Part shown: positions 1 to 8,846 of the stretch, piece by piece | Position numbering within the stretch: the first letter of the stretch is position 1 | How the letters are laid out: every line of letters begins with the position of its first letter | Program-made: the position numbers and the translations under genes | The notes under the pieces: generated by a model | Database searches by the model: none | Told to the model about the DNA's origin: nothing | What the model saw: only the letters and a program-made list of their open reading frames with translations | Assembly (NCBI RefSeq): GCF_000220705.2 | Contig: NZ_CP023202.1 | Coordinates: 248,001 to 312,000 of the forward strand | Origin: Streptomyces xinghaiensis S187 | Lineage (GTDB): Bacteria > Actinomycetota > Actinomycetes > Streptomycetales > Streptomycetaceae | Direction: 5' to 3' | Length of the DNA: 64,000 nt

Positions 1-415
1 CCGGGTCCACGGACGGGGCCCCGTACAGGACCGGCCGCCCCGCGCAGCGGCGGGCGGCCTCGGCGAGCGCGGGCCCCAGTGGCGGCAGCAGGGCCGGATC
101 CGGGTTGCCGGTGGACAGATCGCGCCCGCCCGGGGGCGCCTCGACCCGGATGGACTCCCGCGCGGTGCTGGCCGGCCGGGCGCGGACGCGGCTGCCCCGC
201 CGGCCGTCCGTCTCGATCACCCCGCGGTCCCGCAGCAGGCGGTAGGCGGCGGCGACGGTGTTCGGGTTGACGCCCAGCTCTCCGGCGAGTTCCCGCAGGG
301 GCGGCAGCCGCCTCCCGGGGGCGAGGGCGCCCGCGCCCACGCCCTCCTCCACGCTCGCCGCGATCTCGGCTGCGCGCCGCCCGCGGATCCGGTAATCTCC
401 TAGCACAAAGCTCAT
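1..415 (-). CDS. MocR-type GntR/aminotransferase regulator, 5' part only
   Basis: First 138 codons of a gene reading off the left edge. Residues 1-75 form a GntR winged helix-turn-helix (N-terminus MSFVLGDYRIRGRR, then a PPLRELAGELGVNPNTV recognition helix). From about residue 98 the text DLSTGNPDPALLPPL is the entry to a fold-type I aminotransferase domain, as in MocR/PdxR regulators, which bind PLP through that domain. The start is the ATG at 413-415. It diverges from a PPOX flavoprotein only 26 bp away, the usual arrangement for a MocR regulator of vitamin B6-related or flavin genes. The effector domain and PLP lysine lie outside the window. Family assignment is firm; the target is inferred. 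Confidence 0.85.
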   Translation of the reverse strand, partial: MSFVLGDYRIRGRRAAEIAASVEEGVGAGALAPGRRLPPLRELAGELGVNPNTVAAAYRLLRDRGVIETDGRRGSRVRARPASTARESIRVEAPPGGRDLSTGNPDPALLPPLGPALAEAARRCAGRPVLYGAPSVDP

Positions 416-424
416 TATGCACTA
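403..424. promoter_or_regulatory. Candidate MocR operator in the divergent intergenic region
   Basis: On the minus strand the hexamers TAGTGC (419-424) and TTGTGC (403-408) repeat directly with a 16-bp period, in a short AT-richer stretch spanning the regulator start and preceding the PPOX ribosome-binding site. MocR proteins commonly recognise direct repeats. No experimental support; assignment by position and repeat only. Confidence 0.3.
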
Positions 425-441
425 AGGCAAAGGAGAACGCC

Positions 442-1104
442 ATGCCGGGGCCCGCCCCCTACGGACCGAGCGAGCGCACCACCCCGACCCGGGCCCGCCA
501 CCGCGCCTCGTACGACCGCGAGGTGGTGCACGCGATCCTCGACGAGGGCTGGGTCTGCCACCTCGGCTATATCCGCGACGGCGCGCCGGTCGTGCTCCCG
601 ACGATCTACGCCCGCGTCGGCGAGCGCCTGTACCTGCACGGCTCGACCGGCTCCCGCCCGCTGCGCGAGACGGAGGAGAGCGGGACCGGCCTGCCGGTCT
701 GCGTGACCGTCACCCATGTCGACGGGGTGGTGCTGGCCCGGTCCGCCTTCCACCACTCCGTCAACTACCGCTCGGTGGTGGTCCACGGGACCGCCCGGAG
801 CGTCCTCGGCCGGGAGGAGCGGGCGGCGGCCCTGAACGCCCTGGTCGACCAGGCCGTGCCCGGCCGCTCCCGGGACGCGCGCCCGGCGAACGCCAAGGAG
901 CTCGCCGCCACGTCCGTCGTCTCCGTGGACCTGCGGGAGGTCTCGGCGAAGATCCGCACCGGCGGGCCGAACGACGAACCCGGGGACCTGGGCCTCCCCC
1001 ACTGGAGCGGGGTCCTCCCGGTCGCCACCACCCGCGGCACCCCGCAGCCGGCCGCCGGCCTGGCCCCGTCCGTCGCCGTCCCGGCCTACCTCACCTCCGG
1101 CTGA
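442..1104 (+). CDS. Pyridoxamine 5'-phosphate oxidase-family flavoprotein
   Basis: 220 residues with a split beta-barrel FMN-binding fold of the Pyridox_ox_2 type: DEGWVCHLGYIRDGAPVVLP near residue 35 is the first strand pair, and GERLYLHGSTGSRPLR near 55-70 is the phosphate-binding region. RBS AAAGGAGA lies 8 bp before the ATG. Members of this broad family bind FMN or F420 and rarely act as true PNP oxidases; the substrate is unknown. Divergence from a PLP-type MocR regulator suggests B6-linked control. Its 3' end overlaps the convergent EamA gene by 14 bp. Confidence 0.85.
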   Translation: MPGPAPYGPSERTTPTRARHRASYDREVVHAILDEGWVCHLGYIRDGAPVVLPTIYARVGERLYLHGSTGSRPLRETEESGTGLPVCVTVTHVDGVVLARSAFHHSVNYRSVVVHGTARSVLGREERAAALNALVDQAVPGRSRDARPANAKELAATSVVSVDLREVSAKIRTGGPNDEPGDLGLPHWSGVLPVATTRGTPQPAAGLAPSVAVPAYLTSG

Positions 1105-2161
1105 GCCACCGCCGGCCGCCCCGTGCGGGCACACGGGATCCACCCGTCACGCGGCCCCGGACCGGCGCGGCCCGGAGCCCGGAAGCACCCGGGCGCACCG
1201 GGGCGGCCGCCCGGGTTTCCGCGACAGCCAGCCCCGTCACCGCGGCCAGCAGCAGCCCGGTGCCCAGCAGCATGGCCCCGGTGAGACGTTCACCGAGGAG
1301 AAGCACCGCGATCACGGCCGCGGCAACCGGCTCGATCAGCATGACGACCGAGGTGGTGGCCGCCCGGACGACCGCCGCGCCGGCGAAGTACAGCGCGTAG
1401 GCCAGCGCGGTCGGCACCGCGGCCACGTACACCAGCAGCCCGAGCACCCGCCCGGGTTCCCCGGTGTGCGGCAGCAGCCCCTCCGACAGGCCCCAGGGCA
1501 GCAGGCAGACCGCCCCGACCGCGAGAGCCCACGTCGTCGTGGAGCGGTGGTCCGCCCGGGCCCCGTGCCGCCCCAGCCATCGGGCGAGCAGGCCGACCCC
1601 GGCGTATCCGGCAGCGGAGAGGAGCGCCAGCCCCACCCCGAGAGGACGGACCGTGCCCCCGCCGCCGCCCAGGACGAGCACCACGAGGCCGGCGAGCGCT
1701 CCGGCCACCGCGGCCAGGCCGCCGCGTCCGAGGCGCTCCCCCATCAGCAGCCGGGCGCCGACAGCGATCAGGACCGGGCCCGCTCCCAGGGTCACCACGG
1801 TGCCGACCGCGAGCCCGGTCTCCAGCACCGCGGCGAAGTAGGCGGTCTGGAACAGGGTCATCCCGCAGCCGGTGCCGAGGATGCGCAGCCACCGCCGGCC
1901 CGCGGGCTCGGGCGCCCCCGGCATCCGCCGCGCGGGCCGCACGGCGGCCGGCACCGACCAGCCGAGCATCAGGACGAGCCCGCCGGCGCAGCGCCAGAAG
2001 GACAGCGCGACGGGGCCGAGGTCGCTGAGGCCGTGCAGCAGCGCGGCGGCCGCTCCGACGGTGCCCCAGGCCGCGCCGGCCACGGCGAGGAAGACGAGAG
2101 CCCGGCCCACGGACAGGCCGGACGCGGGCACGGACGAGGTGAGAAGAGACTTGGAGCGCAC
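1091..2161 (-). CDS. EamA (drug/metabolite transporter family) permease
   Basis: 356 residues with about ten hydrophobic helices arranged as two EamA repeats. The first opens with FLAVAGAAWGTVGAAAALLHG, and the second ends in the GERLTGAMLLGTGLLLAAV signature typical of DMT exporters. A GTG start is chosen because GGAGAA lies 6 bp upstream. Such proteins export small metabolites or amino acids; the substrate cannot be read from sequence. A second EamA gene lies just upstream on the same strand (156 bp gap), so they may be co-transcribed. Confidence 0.85.
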   Translation of the reverse strand: MRSKSLLTSSVPASGLSVGRALVFLAVAGAAWGTVGAAAALLHGLSDLGPVALSFWRCAGGLVLMLGWSVPAAVRPARRMPGAPEPAGRRWLRILGTGCGMTLFQTAYFAAVLETGLAVGTVVTLGAGPVLIAVGARLLMGERLGRGGLAAVAGALAGLVVLVLGGGGGTVRPLGVGLALLSAAGYAGVGLLARWLGRHGARADHRSTTTWALAVGAVCLLPWGLSEGLLPHTGEPGRVLGLLVYVAAVPTALAYALYFAGAAVVRAATTSVVMLIEPVAAAVIAVLLLGERLTGAMLLGTGLLLAAVTGLAVAETRAAAPVRPGASGLRAAPVRGRVTGGSRVPARGGRRWLSRR

Positions 2162-2317
2162 GTGAGGTTCTCCACGGAAGACGAGGACGGTGGCCGCGGG
2201 ACTTCCTGACGCGGGCAGCGACGACCGGCCCGGCAGCCGGCCGGGCTGGTCCTCCGGGATGGCCGCCCGCCCTACGCGGGGGGAGGCGGCAGAACCATGA
2301 GACGCACGGAGAGCACC

Positions 2318-3310
2318 TTAACCGGTCCCCTCGCGGACGGACCGGCCCTCCGCGGGTGCCGGGGAGGGCGGCTCCGCCGTCCGGGCCACCACCCCCGCGC
2401 CGTCCTTGGGCACCGAGCTCTGGGCGATGAGGGCACCGGCCAGCACCGCGGCTCCGCCCAGCAGTTGGGGCGCGGACAGGTGTTCCCCCAGCAGCACCCA
2501 GGCGAGGACGGTGGCGACGACCGCCTCCAGGCACGCCACCACCCCGGCCACCTGCGGCGACAGCCGCCGTACGGCCACCACGCCGGTCAGATAGGCCAGG
2601 ACGGTGGCGACCAGGACCACCCAGCCGAGCAGCAGCGCCGCGGGCACCGCCGCGTCCGCCAGCTCCGCCCGCCCGGCGAGGAGGTGCCAGTCGATGCCCC
2701 ACGGACGGGCGAGCAGGGTCAGCGCGGCAGCGCCGATCAGGAATCCGTACGCGATGACACCGGCCGGGTCGGCCGTGTCGTCACCGCCGCTGCCGTGGTC
2801 GGACAGCACGAAGTAGCCGACCTGGCAGCAGGCCGCGCCGAGCGCGAGGAGCAGCCCGAGGGCGTCGAAGCCGAGCCCCGCCCAGACCTCCACCACACAG
2901 GCCAGGCCGCCGACGGCGAGGACGGCCCCGAGCGCCGCCGCCCGTGTCACCGGCCGCCGCTGCACGAACCGGACCCAGCCGAGGACCAGGGCCGGAGCCA
3001 GATACTCCACGAGCAGGGCGACCCCCACCGGGATGCGCGAGATCGCCGCGAAGTAGCAGACCTGCACCCCGGCGACGGCCAGCAGGCCGAAGCCGGTGAG
3101 CAGTGCGGGACGCCGGCGCAGGAGTCCGCGGTGGCGCCAGGCGAGGGGCAGCAGCACCAGTGCGGCGCCCGCGACCCGCAGCCACACCACGTGCAGCGGG
3201 GTCATGCCCGCCTCGATCAGCGGCTTGGCCGCCACACCCGAGCCGCCGAAGGCGAGTGCCGAGACGAGGGCGAGCCCGAGACCGGCGGATCTTCCACGGG
3301 ACGTCTGCAT
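2318..3310 (-). CDS. EamA family transporter
   Basis: 330 residues, ten predicted transmembrane helices in two EamA halves (start LGLALVSALAFGGSGVAAKP; second-half end WVLLGEHLSAPQLLGGAAVL). It resembles RhtA-type threonine/homoserine exporters in layout, but no substrate-specific residue is recognised. It precedes the other EamA gene on the same strand but is clearly divergent from it in sequence, so a recent duplication is unlikely. The C-terminal 25 residues are charged and probably cytoplasmic. Confidence 0.85.
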   Translation of the reverse strand: MQTSRGRSAGLGLALVSALAFGGSGVAAKPLIEAGMTPLHVVWLRVAGAALVLLPLAWRHRGLLRRRPALLTGFGLLAVAGVQVCYFAAISRIPVGVALLVEYLAPALVLGWVRFVQRRPVTRAAALGAVLAVGGLACVVEVWAGLGFDALGLLLALGAACCQVGYFVLSDHGSGGDDTADPAGVIAYGFLIGAAALTLLARPWGIDWHLLAGRAELADAAVPAALLLGWVVLVATVLAYLTGVVAVRRLSPQVAGVVACLEAVVATVLAWVLLGEHLSAPQLLGGAAVLAGALIAQSSVPKDGAGVVARTAEPPSPAPAEGRSVREGTG

Positions 3311-3637
3311 CCGCTCATCATGTCAGCACCGTCGGATGGCGTCATGAATGTCACCGTCATTGACACCTGTCGGCCACCCCGGCGACCCCGGGCGGCCCGG
3401 GCGGACGCACCGGGCGGCGCCCGGGACGTCCCGGGAAACCGTCCCACTGGCGAACGTCCCCGCAGTTCAGCGAATCGCATGTCCCACGATTGCGTCATTT
3501 CCCTGTTCATTCTGGACAGTTCGGGTTCCGTACCCCCAGTCTCGTCACCGGAAGCAGGGCCGGGCCGGGCGGGCTCCCGCACGCGCCGGGCCTCCAGACC
3601 GTCCGTCCAACGGACCATCGGAAAGGACTCCGGACCC
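3311..3637. other. Intergenic region between EamA and a secreted-protein gene
   Basis: 327 bp between divergent genes, with lower GC than its surroundings and therefore likely to hold both promoters. Near 3342-3367 TGTCA/TGACA-like segments form an imperfect dyad close to the EamA start. No confident -10/-35 pair, RNA or ORF is seen. Confidence 0.4.
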
Positions 3638-3997
3638 ATGACGAACACACGTACCGGGACCGCCCGCAGGCGTCTCGCACTCACCGCCGCCACCGCGGCC
3701 CTCGCCGGCGGCCTCGCCCTCCCCGCCGCCACCGCGGTCGCGGCACCCGCCGGAACCGCGGAGCGGACGGCCCCGGCCGCGGCGGCCGACGCGCGGGGCA
3801 CCGCCCCGGCCTGCGTCCGGCGGGACGTGGTCAAGCACCGGAAGAAGGTCACCGTCACGAACACCTGCGGCCGGACCATGCACGTCAAGGTGGTCATCAA
3901 GCGCGGCAGGGACCTCCCGTGCCTGACCTACCAGCACGGTGAGACCTGGACAGGCCACTGGCGCATCGGTTCCTACGGCAAGGTCGTCACCTGCTGA
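3638..3997 (+). CDS. Small secreted four-cysteine protein, tendamistat-like spacing
   Basis: 119 residues. A Tat/Sec-type signal peptide (TARRRLALTAATAALAGG, hydrophobic core to about residue 35, AxA cleavage near 34-36) precedes a mature domain of about 62 residues with four cysteines spaced 18, 18 and 24 apart. It contains the strand HVKVVIKRG and ends in VVTC. This recalls alpha-amylase inhibitors such as tendamistat (VKVV strand, two consecutive disulfides), but the inhibitory W-R-Y triplet is missing. GGAAAGGA provides the RBS; ATG at 3638. Secretion is clear; function is unknown. Confidence 0.75.
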   Translation: MTNTRTGTARRRLALTAATAALAGGLALPAATAVAAPAGTAERTAPAAAADARGTAPACVRRDVVKHRKKVTVTNTCGRTMHVKVVIKRGRDLPCLTYQHGETWTGHWRIGSYGKVVTC

Positions 3998-4125
3998 CCC
4001 GCCCTCGCCCCGGCGTCCCCGGCGAAGTCCGTCCCGCCGGGGACGCCCCTCCGCGGATCCGCCCGCGGCCGCCGTCACCCCGCGCCCCGGGCAGCCGGGC
4101 AGCCGGCACGGACCCGGCCGGCCGC

Positions 4126-4671
4126 TCAGCCGCCGTCCCGGACGGCGCCGCACTCCAGCCGGGCCACCAGCCGCTCCGGGTCGACGCCGACCCGGCGCAG
4201 CACCTCCACCGCCCGGCACTCCCGGTCGGCGGCCAGGGCGGCCAGCAGGTCCGCACCCGTCGCCCGGTCGGCTCCCCGGGCGCGGGCCCGCGTCAACGCG
4301 CCCTCCACGGCCGCGGCGGCCGCCGGCGAGAGCGGCGTCGTACCGCCCGCACGGGCCCGGAACGGCGCCTGGGACCCCTCGGCCGCGCCCCGCCAGCGCA
4401 GCCCGTAGCCGATGCTTCGCTGGGCCAGATAGCCGCGCAGACGCAGGACCTGGGCCGGGCCGCCGTCGAACGCGGCCCGTACGTCCGGGTCGTAATCCAG
4501 CAGGCTGTGCAGCAGATGCGCCGTGTCCGTCTGCCGGTCCCCGTCGCGGACGGCGCGCCGGCGGGCACCGGAGGCCACGGACGCCGGTTCGACGCGGAAC
4601 CCGGCAGGCCCGGCCGGGCGGGCGGAGCGGAGGGGACAGGTGGACGCGGTCTGCGACGTACGGTTGTGCAC
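4126..4671 (-). CDS. Clp N-terminal-domain protein without ATPase
   Basis: 181 residues with one Clp-N repeat pair: TDTAHLLHSLLDYDPDVRAAF (residues 49-69) and, later, ADLLAALAADRECRAVEVLRRVGVD (about 143-167), the two-helix repeats that ClpA/ClpC use to bind substrates or adaptors. No AAA+ module follows, so it may bind peptide or adaptor independently. Stand-alone Clp-N proteins are common in Streptomyces. The first 30 residues look non-conserved and the GTG start has a poorly spaced RBS, so the true start may be downstream. Confidence 0.7.
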   Translation of the reverse strand: MHNRTSQTASTCPLRSARPAGPAGFRVEPASVASGARRRAVRDGDRQTDTAHLLHSLLDYDPDVRAAFDGGPAQVLRLRGYLAQRSIGYGLRWRGAAEGSQAPFRARAGGTTPLSPAAAAAVEGALTRARARGADRATGADLLAALAADRECRAVEVLRRVGVDPERLVARLECGAVRDGG

Positions 4672-5015
4672 CCTTCCACCCCATCAGTTCCCGGCCGCTC
4701 CGGCATCCGCGCGGGGGCTCATCTCCGCCTACGCCCTGGGACGGGCGGCTCCGTTCGGCATCTCCTCCTCACGGAGGAGAGCACCGCGCGGACCGGGGGC
4801 GCGCCCGGCGGGCGGACGCGCCGGGAGAGCACTGGGGAGGAGGCGGGAAGAACGGCGGAAGGACGGCCGACGGCCACGAGGGGAAGGACCACCGGTATGC
4901 CGCCATGCCGCCCCCATGGCCGCCACCGCACGCCGCCCCCGGGCCGGCGCACCAAGGCCACCGGCCGCCCAGTGGCCTTGGTGCGCCGCCTCCGCCCCGG
5001 CCTAGGGTGCCGCCC
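4672..5015. other. Divergent intergenic region upstream of the PhzF gene
   Basis: 344 bp between divergent genes. It contains the 16-bp inverted repeat and the promoter listed separately. The remainder (4672-4945) is GC-rich with no supported gene. Confidence 0.5.
4946..4987. promoter_or_regulatory. Perfect 16-bp palindrome overlapping a promoter
   Basis: Arms GGCGCACCAAGGCCAC (4946-4961) and its exact reverse complement (4972-4987) are separated by 10 nt. The right arm contains TTGGTG (4978-4983), which pairs as a -35 with TAGGGT (5003-5008) at a 19-bp spacing. A transcript would begin at or next to the ATG at 5016, so it would be leaderless. The placement suggests an operator or an RNA hairpin barrier upstream of the PhzF gene. 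Confidence 0.5.
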
Positions 5016-5840
5016 ATGAGGATTCGTATCGTCGACGCCTTCACCGACCGCCCGTTCGCCGGCAACCCCGCCGGGGTCGTCCTTCTCGACGGGGACGGCT
5101 TCCCCGGCGCCGGGTGGCTCCAGCGCGTGGCCGCCGAGGTCAATCTCGCCGAGACGGCCTTCGCCCACCGCCTCGGCCCCGGCGCGGACGCCGGCTGGGC
5201 GCTGCGCTGGTTCACCCCCGTCACGGAGGTGGATCTCTGCGGCCACGCGACCCTGGCCACCGCGCACGTCCTGCACACCACCGGCACCGCCACCGGGACG
5301 GTCCGCTTCACCACCCGCGGCGGCGTCCTCACCGCGGCCACCGGGGACGACGGGGTCATCACCCTGGACTTCCCGACCGCGCCGCTCACCGCCGTCGACG
5401 TGCCCCCGGAGCTGCCGGAAGCACTCGGCGCACGGCCGGTGTCCGCCCACGACACCGGACCGGCCGTCGGCGACCTGCTGGTGGAACTGCCCGGCGAGCG
5501 GGCCGTGCGGGACCTCGCCCCCGACTTCCGCGCCCTCGCCCGGCTCGGCCACCGCGGCGTCATCGCGACGGCGGCCGCCGGGGACCCGTCGGCGGGCTAC
5601 GACTTCGTCTCCCGCTTCTTCGGGCCGGCGGTCGGGATCGACGAGGACCCGGTGACCGGCAGCGCCCACACCGCGCTCGCGCCCTTCTGGTCCGCCAGGC
5701 TGGGCCGCGAGGAGCTGACGGGGCTCCAGGCGTCCGCCCGCACGGGGCTGGTGCGCACGGCGCTGCGCGGGGAGCGGACCCTGCTGTCCGGCGGGGCGGT
5801 CACCGTCATCGACGGAGAGCTGCTGACCGCCCCGGACTGA
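5016..5840 (+). CDS. PhzF-family isomerase/epimerase
   Basis: 274 residues with both PhzF half-domains. The N-terminus IVDAFTDRPFAGNPAGVVLL is the hallmark, with NLAETAF (Glu is the catalytic base in PhzF; here about residue 46) and FTPVTEVDLCGHATLA following. The second half contains DYDFVSRFFGP-like text and GIDEDPVTGSAHTALAPFW. Length agrees with PhzF (about 278). The family catalyses proton shifts on small acids; without other phz genes, phenazine synthesis is not implied. The start is supported by the family N-terminus and by a leaderless promoter. Confidence 0.9.
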   Translation: MRIRIVDAFTDRPFAGNPAGVVLLDGDGFPGAGWLQRVAAEVNLAETAFAHRLGPGADAGWALRWFTPVTEVDLCGHATLATAHVLHTTGTATGTVRFTTRGGVLTAATGDDGVITLDFPTAPLTAVDVPPELPEALGARPVSAHDTGPAVGDLLVELPGERAVRDLAPDFRALARLGHRGVIATAAAGDPSAGYDFVSRFFGPAVGIDEDPVTGSAHTALAPFWSARLGREELTGLQASARTGLVRTALRGERTLLSGGAVTVIDGELLTAPD

Positions 5841-5907
5841 GACCCGGACGTCCGGTGCTCCGGGCCACGCCCGTCCGGTCGTACGCCCGGCCGGACGAGC
5901 GGGTCCG

Positions 5908-6717
5908 TCAGGGCGGGGTCGGCAGCCAGTCGACCTCGCCCGCCAGCAGCGCGTAGCCGCCGAACGCCACGATGTCGATCAGCGCGTGCGCGGCGACCAG
6001 CGGCCCGATCCGCCCCCAGCGCCGGTAGAGGAGCACGAAGACGACGCCCATCACCAGGTTCCCTACGAATCCGCCGATGCCCTGGTAGAGGTGGTACGTC
6101 CCGCGGAGCACCGAACTCGCGAGGAGCGCCGCCGCCGGGGTCCAGCCCAACTGCCCGAGGCGGCGCAGCAGATAGCCGACGACCACGACCTCCTCCAGCA
6201 GGGAGTTCTGCACCGCCGAGGCGATGAGCACCGGGAACTTCCACCAGACGTCGGGGAGCGACTCCGGCACCACCGTGAGGTTGGCCCCCGTCGCCCACAC
6301 CGCCAGATAGAACAGCAGTCCGGTGCCGCCGATGGCCGCCGCCACGAGCGCGCCGCGGCCGAGGTCGGAGCCGGGCCGCCGCCGGTCCAGCCCGAGCGCC
6401 CGCAGTCCGCCGGCACCCTCGCGGAGCAGCAGATGTGCCACGAGGGCGACGGGCACCAGCGCGGTGGCGATGCCGAACAGCTGCCAGGCCAGGTCGAGCC
6501 AGGGACGGCCCGGCGCCTGGGAGCCGTTGAGGGTGGCCGCCCGGTCCTGCAGATCGCCGGGCGCGGTGACGGAGCCGGTGAAGCTGATCACCGCCGAGAG
6601 CGCACTGGCGCCGACGGAGAGTGCCAGCACGAGCAGTGTCTCCTGCCGCAGCACCCACGGCGCCGGCGTCTTCTCCTCGCGCGGCACCCCGGCCGCACCG
6701 CCCGACTCTGCCCGCAC
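5908..6717 (-). CDS. CPBP-family intramembrane metalloprotease
   Basis: 269 residues from the GTG at 6715-6717, which has GGAGG six bases upstream; an upstream GTG at 6774 would add 19 residues. About seven or eight transmembrane helices. CPBP/Abi motifs are present: EE pair at 175-176 (NSLLEEVVVVGYLLRRL), His209 in RGTYHLYQ, and His244 in AAHALIDI, which together bind the metal. The family includes Rce1-like CAAX proteases and bacteriocin self-immunity proteins; the role here is unknown. Convergent with the PhzF gene. Confidence 0.85.
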   Translation of the reverse strand: MRAESGGAAGVPREEKTPAPWVLRQETLLVLALSVGASALSAVISFTGSVTAPGDLQDRAATLNGSQAPGRPWLDLAWQLFGIATALVPVALVAHLLLREGAGGLRALGLDRRRPGSDLGRGALVAAAIGGTGLLFYLAVWATGANLTVVPESLPDVWWKFPVLIASAVQNSLLEEVVVVGYLLRRLGQLGWTPAAALLASSVLRGTYHLYQGIGGFVGNLVMGVVFVLLYRRWGRIGPLVAAHALIDIVAFGGYALLAGEVDWLPTPP

Positions 6718-6870
6718 AACCCGCCTCCGGTCCGCCGCGTTCCCCTTTTCTACACGGCCGGGAAGCGGCGCCACCAGCGCGGGTCCGCCGGACTCCCCGG
6801 CCCGCCCCGCACCGTACGCCCGCGTGAACGACGACGGAGCGGCCCGGGCCGGGCCGGGCCGGGCCCGGGC

Positions 6871-8373
6871 TCAGTCCGGCAGGTCGGCGGGCCAGGTGTG
6901 CACCGGTTCGCCCGTGCGCGCGAGTTCCGCGTAGCGCCGGGTGGCCGCGGCCAGCGCGCTCTGCCGGCCGAGACCCCGCTCCCGCGCCCGGCGGAATGCC
7001 TCGGCCTGCCAGGAGGCGCCGTTCACCCGCCGCCGGCAGCGCTCCTCGATGATGCCGAGATAGTGGTCGCGGTCCGCGGGCTCCACACCCCAGGCGTCGA
7101 GGCCGGCGGCCGCCAGCGGCAGGAGTTCCTCCCGGACCAGGCGCGGGGCGGGCACGTCCGTCACCGCTCCGCCCCGGCCCCGGCGCGGCCAGCGGAGGGT
7201 GGCGTCGATGCCGTACCGGCAGGCGGCGTCGAAGTTCCGGGACGCGTCACCGAAGGGCAGCCGCGTCCACACCGGCCGGTTTTCCTCCGCGAGGGCGCGG
7301 ACGAGTCCGTAGTAGAAGGCCGCGTTGGCGATGACGTCGTCGACGGTCGGCCCGGCCGGCAGCACCCGGTTCTCCACCCGCAGATGGGGGCGGCCGTCGC
7401 TGATGTCGTAGACCGGCCGGTTCCAGCGGTAGACAGTGCCGTTGTGCAGCACCAGTTCATGGAGGCCGGGGACGCCCTGCTCGTCGAGGACCTTGAGCGG
7501 GTCCTCCTCGTCGCAGATCGGCAGCAGGGCGGGGAAGTAGCGCACGTTCTCCTCGAAGAGGTCGTACGCGGACTCGATCCAGCGCTCCCCGAACCAGGTT
7601 CGCGGCCGTACGCCCTGGGCCTTGAGTTCGGGGGCGCGGGTGTCCGTGGACTGTAGGAAGAGCGGCGGCCGGGACTCCCGCCACAGCTCGCGGCCGAAGA
7701 GGAAGGGGGAGTTGGCGCCGACGGCGATCTGCGCGGCGGCCACCGCCTGGGCGGCGTTCCACACCGCGGCGAAGCGGCCGGGGGTCACCTGGAGGTGCAA
7801 CTGCACCGAGGTGCAGGCGGCTTCGGGGGCGATCGAGGCGCTGGTGTAATGGAGCCGTTCGACGCCCTCGATGTCGAGCACCAGGTTCTCCCCGCGTGCG
7901 GCCAGGATCTGCTCGTTGAGCAGGGTGTAGCGGTCCGCCGCGGACAGGTTCGCGGAGACGAGGTCCGGACCGGCCAGGGTCGGGAGAATTCCGATCATCA
8001 CGATCCCGGCGTCCACTTCCCGGGCTTTGCGGTCGGCATATGCGAGGGCGGTGCGGATCTCCTCGGCAAGCTGATCGAGAACGCGGCCGGACAACCGGTG
8101 CGGCACGATATTCACTTCGAGGTTGAACTGCCCCAACTCCGTCTGGAAATCCCCGCTCCGGATGCGCTCGAGCACTTCCGCATTCATCATGCGCGGCATG
8201 CCGTCCTCGCCGGCGAGATTCAGCTCGATCTCCACGCCCATCAGATTCCTCGGGCGGTCGAACCTCTTCTCCTCCAGCAGCCGCCCCAGACCCTCCAGAC
8301 ACTGGTGCAGTTTGGTGCGGTAGCGCTGCGGATCCGCCAGGTCGAACCCGTCCGCCTCGACCTTCTCGCCCAT
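6871..8373 (-). CDS. Glutamate-cysteine ligase-family (GCS2) enzyme
   Basis: 500 residues. GCS2 hallmarks: MGVEIELNL (metal/ATP acid residues, about 45-53), FNLEVNIVPHRL (about 83-94), the TSVQLHLQV strand and the GANSPFLFGREL loop. RBS GGAGGAGGGA precedes the ATG. The family ligates glutamate to an amine or cysteine; Streptomyces uses mycothiol rather than glutathione, so this may be an EgtA-like or other gamma-glutamyl ligase. It is monocistronic, with no egtB/C/D beside it, so the exact substrate is unresolved. Confidence 0.8.
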   Translation of the reverse strand: MGEKVEADGFDLADPQRYRTKLHQCLEGLGRLLEEKRFDRPRNLMGVEIELNLAGEDGMPRMMNAEVLERIRSGDFQTELGQFNLEVNIVPHRLSGRVLDQLAEEIRTALAYADRKAREVDAGIVMIGILPTLAGPDLVSANLSAADRYTLLNEQILAARGENLVLDIEGVERLHYTSASIAPEAACTSVQLHLQVTPGRFAAVWNAAQAVAAAQIAVGANSPFLFGRELWRESRPPLFLQSTDTRAPELKAQGVRPRTWFGERWIESAYDLFEENVRYFPALLPICDEEDPLKVLDEQGVPGLHELVLHNGTVYRWNRPVYDISDGRPHLRVENRVLPAGPTVDDVIANAAFYYGLVRALAEENRPVWTRLPFGDASRNFDAACRYGIDATLRWPRRGRGGAVTDVPAPRLVREELLPLAAAGLDAWGVEPADRDHYLGIIEERCRRRVNGASWQAEAFRRARERGLGRQSALAAATRRYAELARTGEPVHTWPADLPD

Positions 8374-8846
8374 CGAAGGGTCCCTCCTCCAGTGCACCGG
8401 TGCCCGGGATGATGCCCGGCCGGCCGGACCACAACGCCCCGGCGGACAGCATCTGCCCGCTAGGATGCGCAGTACACCCCGGGGGCACATTCCATCGGCA
8501 TAAAGAGGGCCGGGACGGGCACGGCACAAAGGTGTGGTGAAAAACACCAGCAAGATTCGGCCGACCGGCTGCCACGGCGTAACACAAGGCCACGGGTTTT
8601 GCGAACGGACAGAATGGTGGAACTCCCCCACCATCGCGGTCCGGTTTCAGTCTTGCCCGTAATACGCGCGTCGGCTAGCCGAAACGCGCCGTGAACACGC
8701 ACCGTATAAACTCCGGGTACGCGGGCAGAGAGTACGTGTCGCCGGCATTCTCCGCTCCGGCCCCTCTTCCGCCCCGCGCCACGCTGACATTGCCGTCCGC
8801 ACTTGCCCAGCATCACCCGTGTCTCCGAAGTGAGAGGCGACCCATC
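8374..8846. other. Intergenic region with a 12-bp palindrome
   Basis: 473 bp between divergent genes, AT-richer than its neighbours. TCGGCTAGCCGA at 8671-8682 is a perfect palindrome flanked by GCGCG on one side and CGCGC three bases away on the other, so it could be an operator or a hairpin. No RNA or small ORF is supported. Confidence 0.4.

Noticed and set aside
5016..5840. Phenazine biosynthesis cluster suggested by the PhzF match
   Set aside because: No phzA/B, D, E or G genes nearby; PhzF-family proteins occur widely without phenazines.
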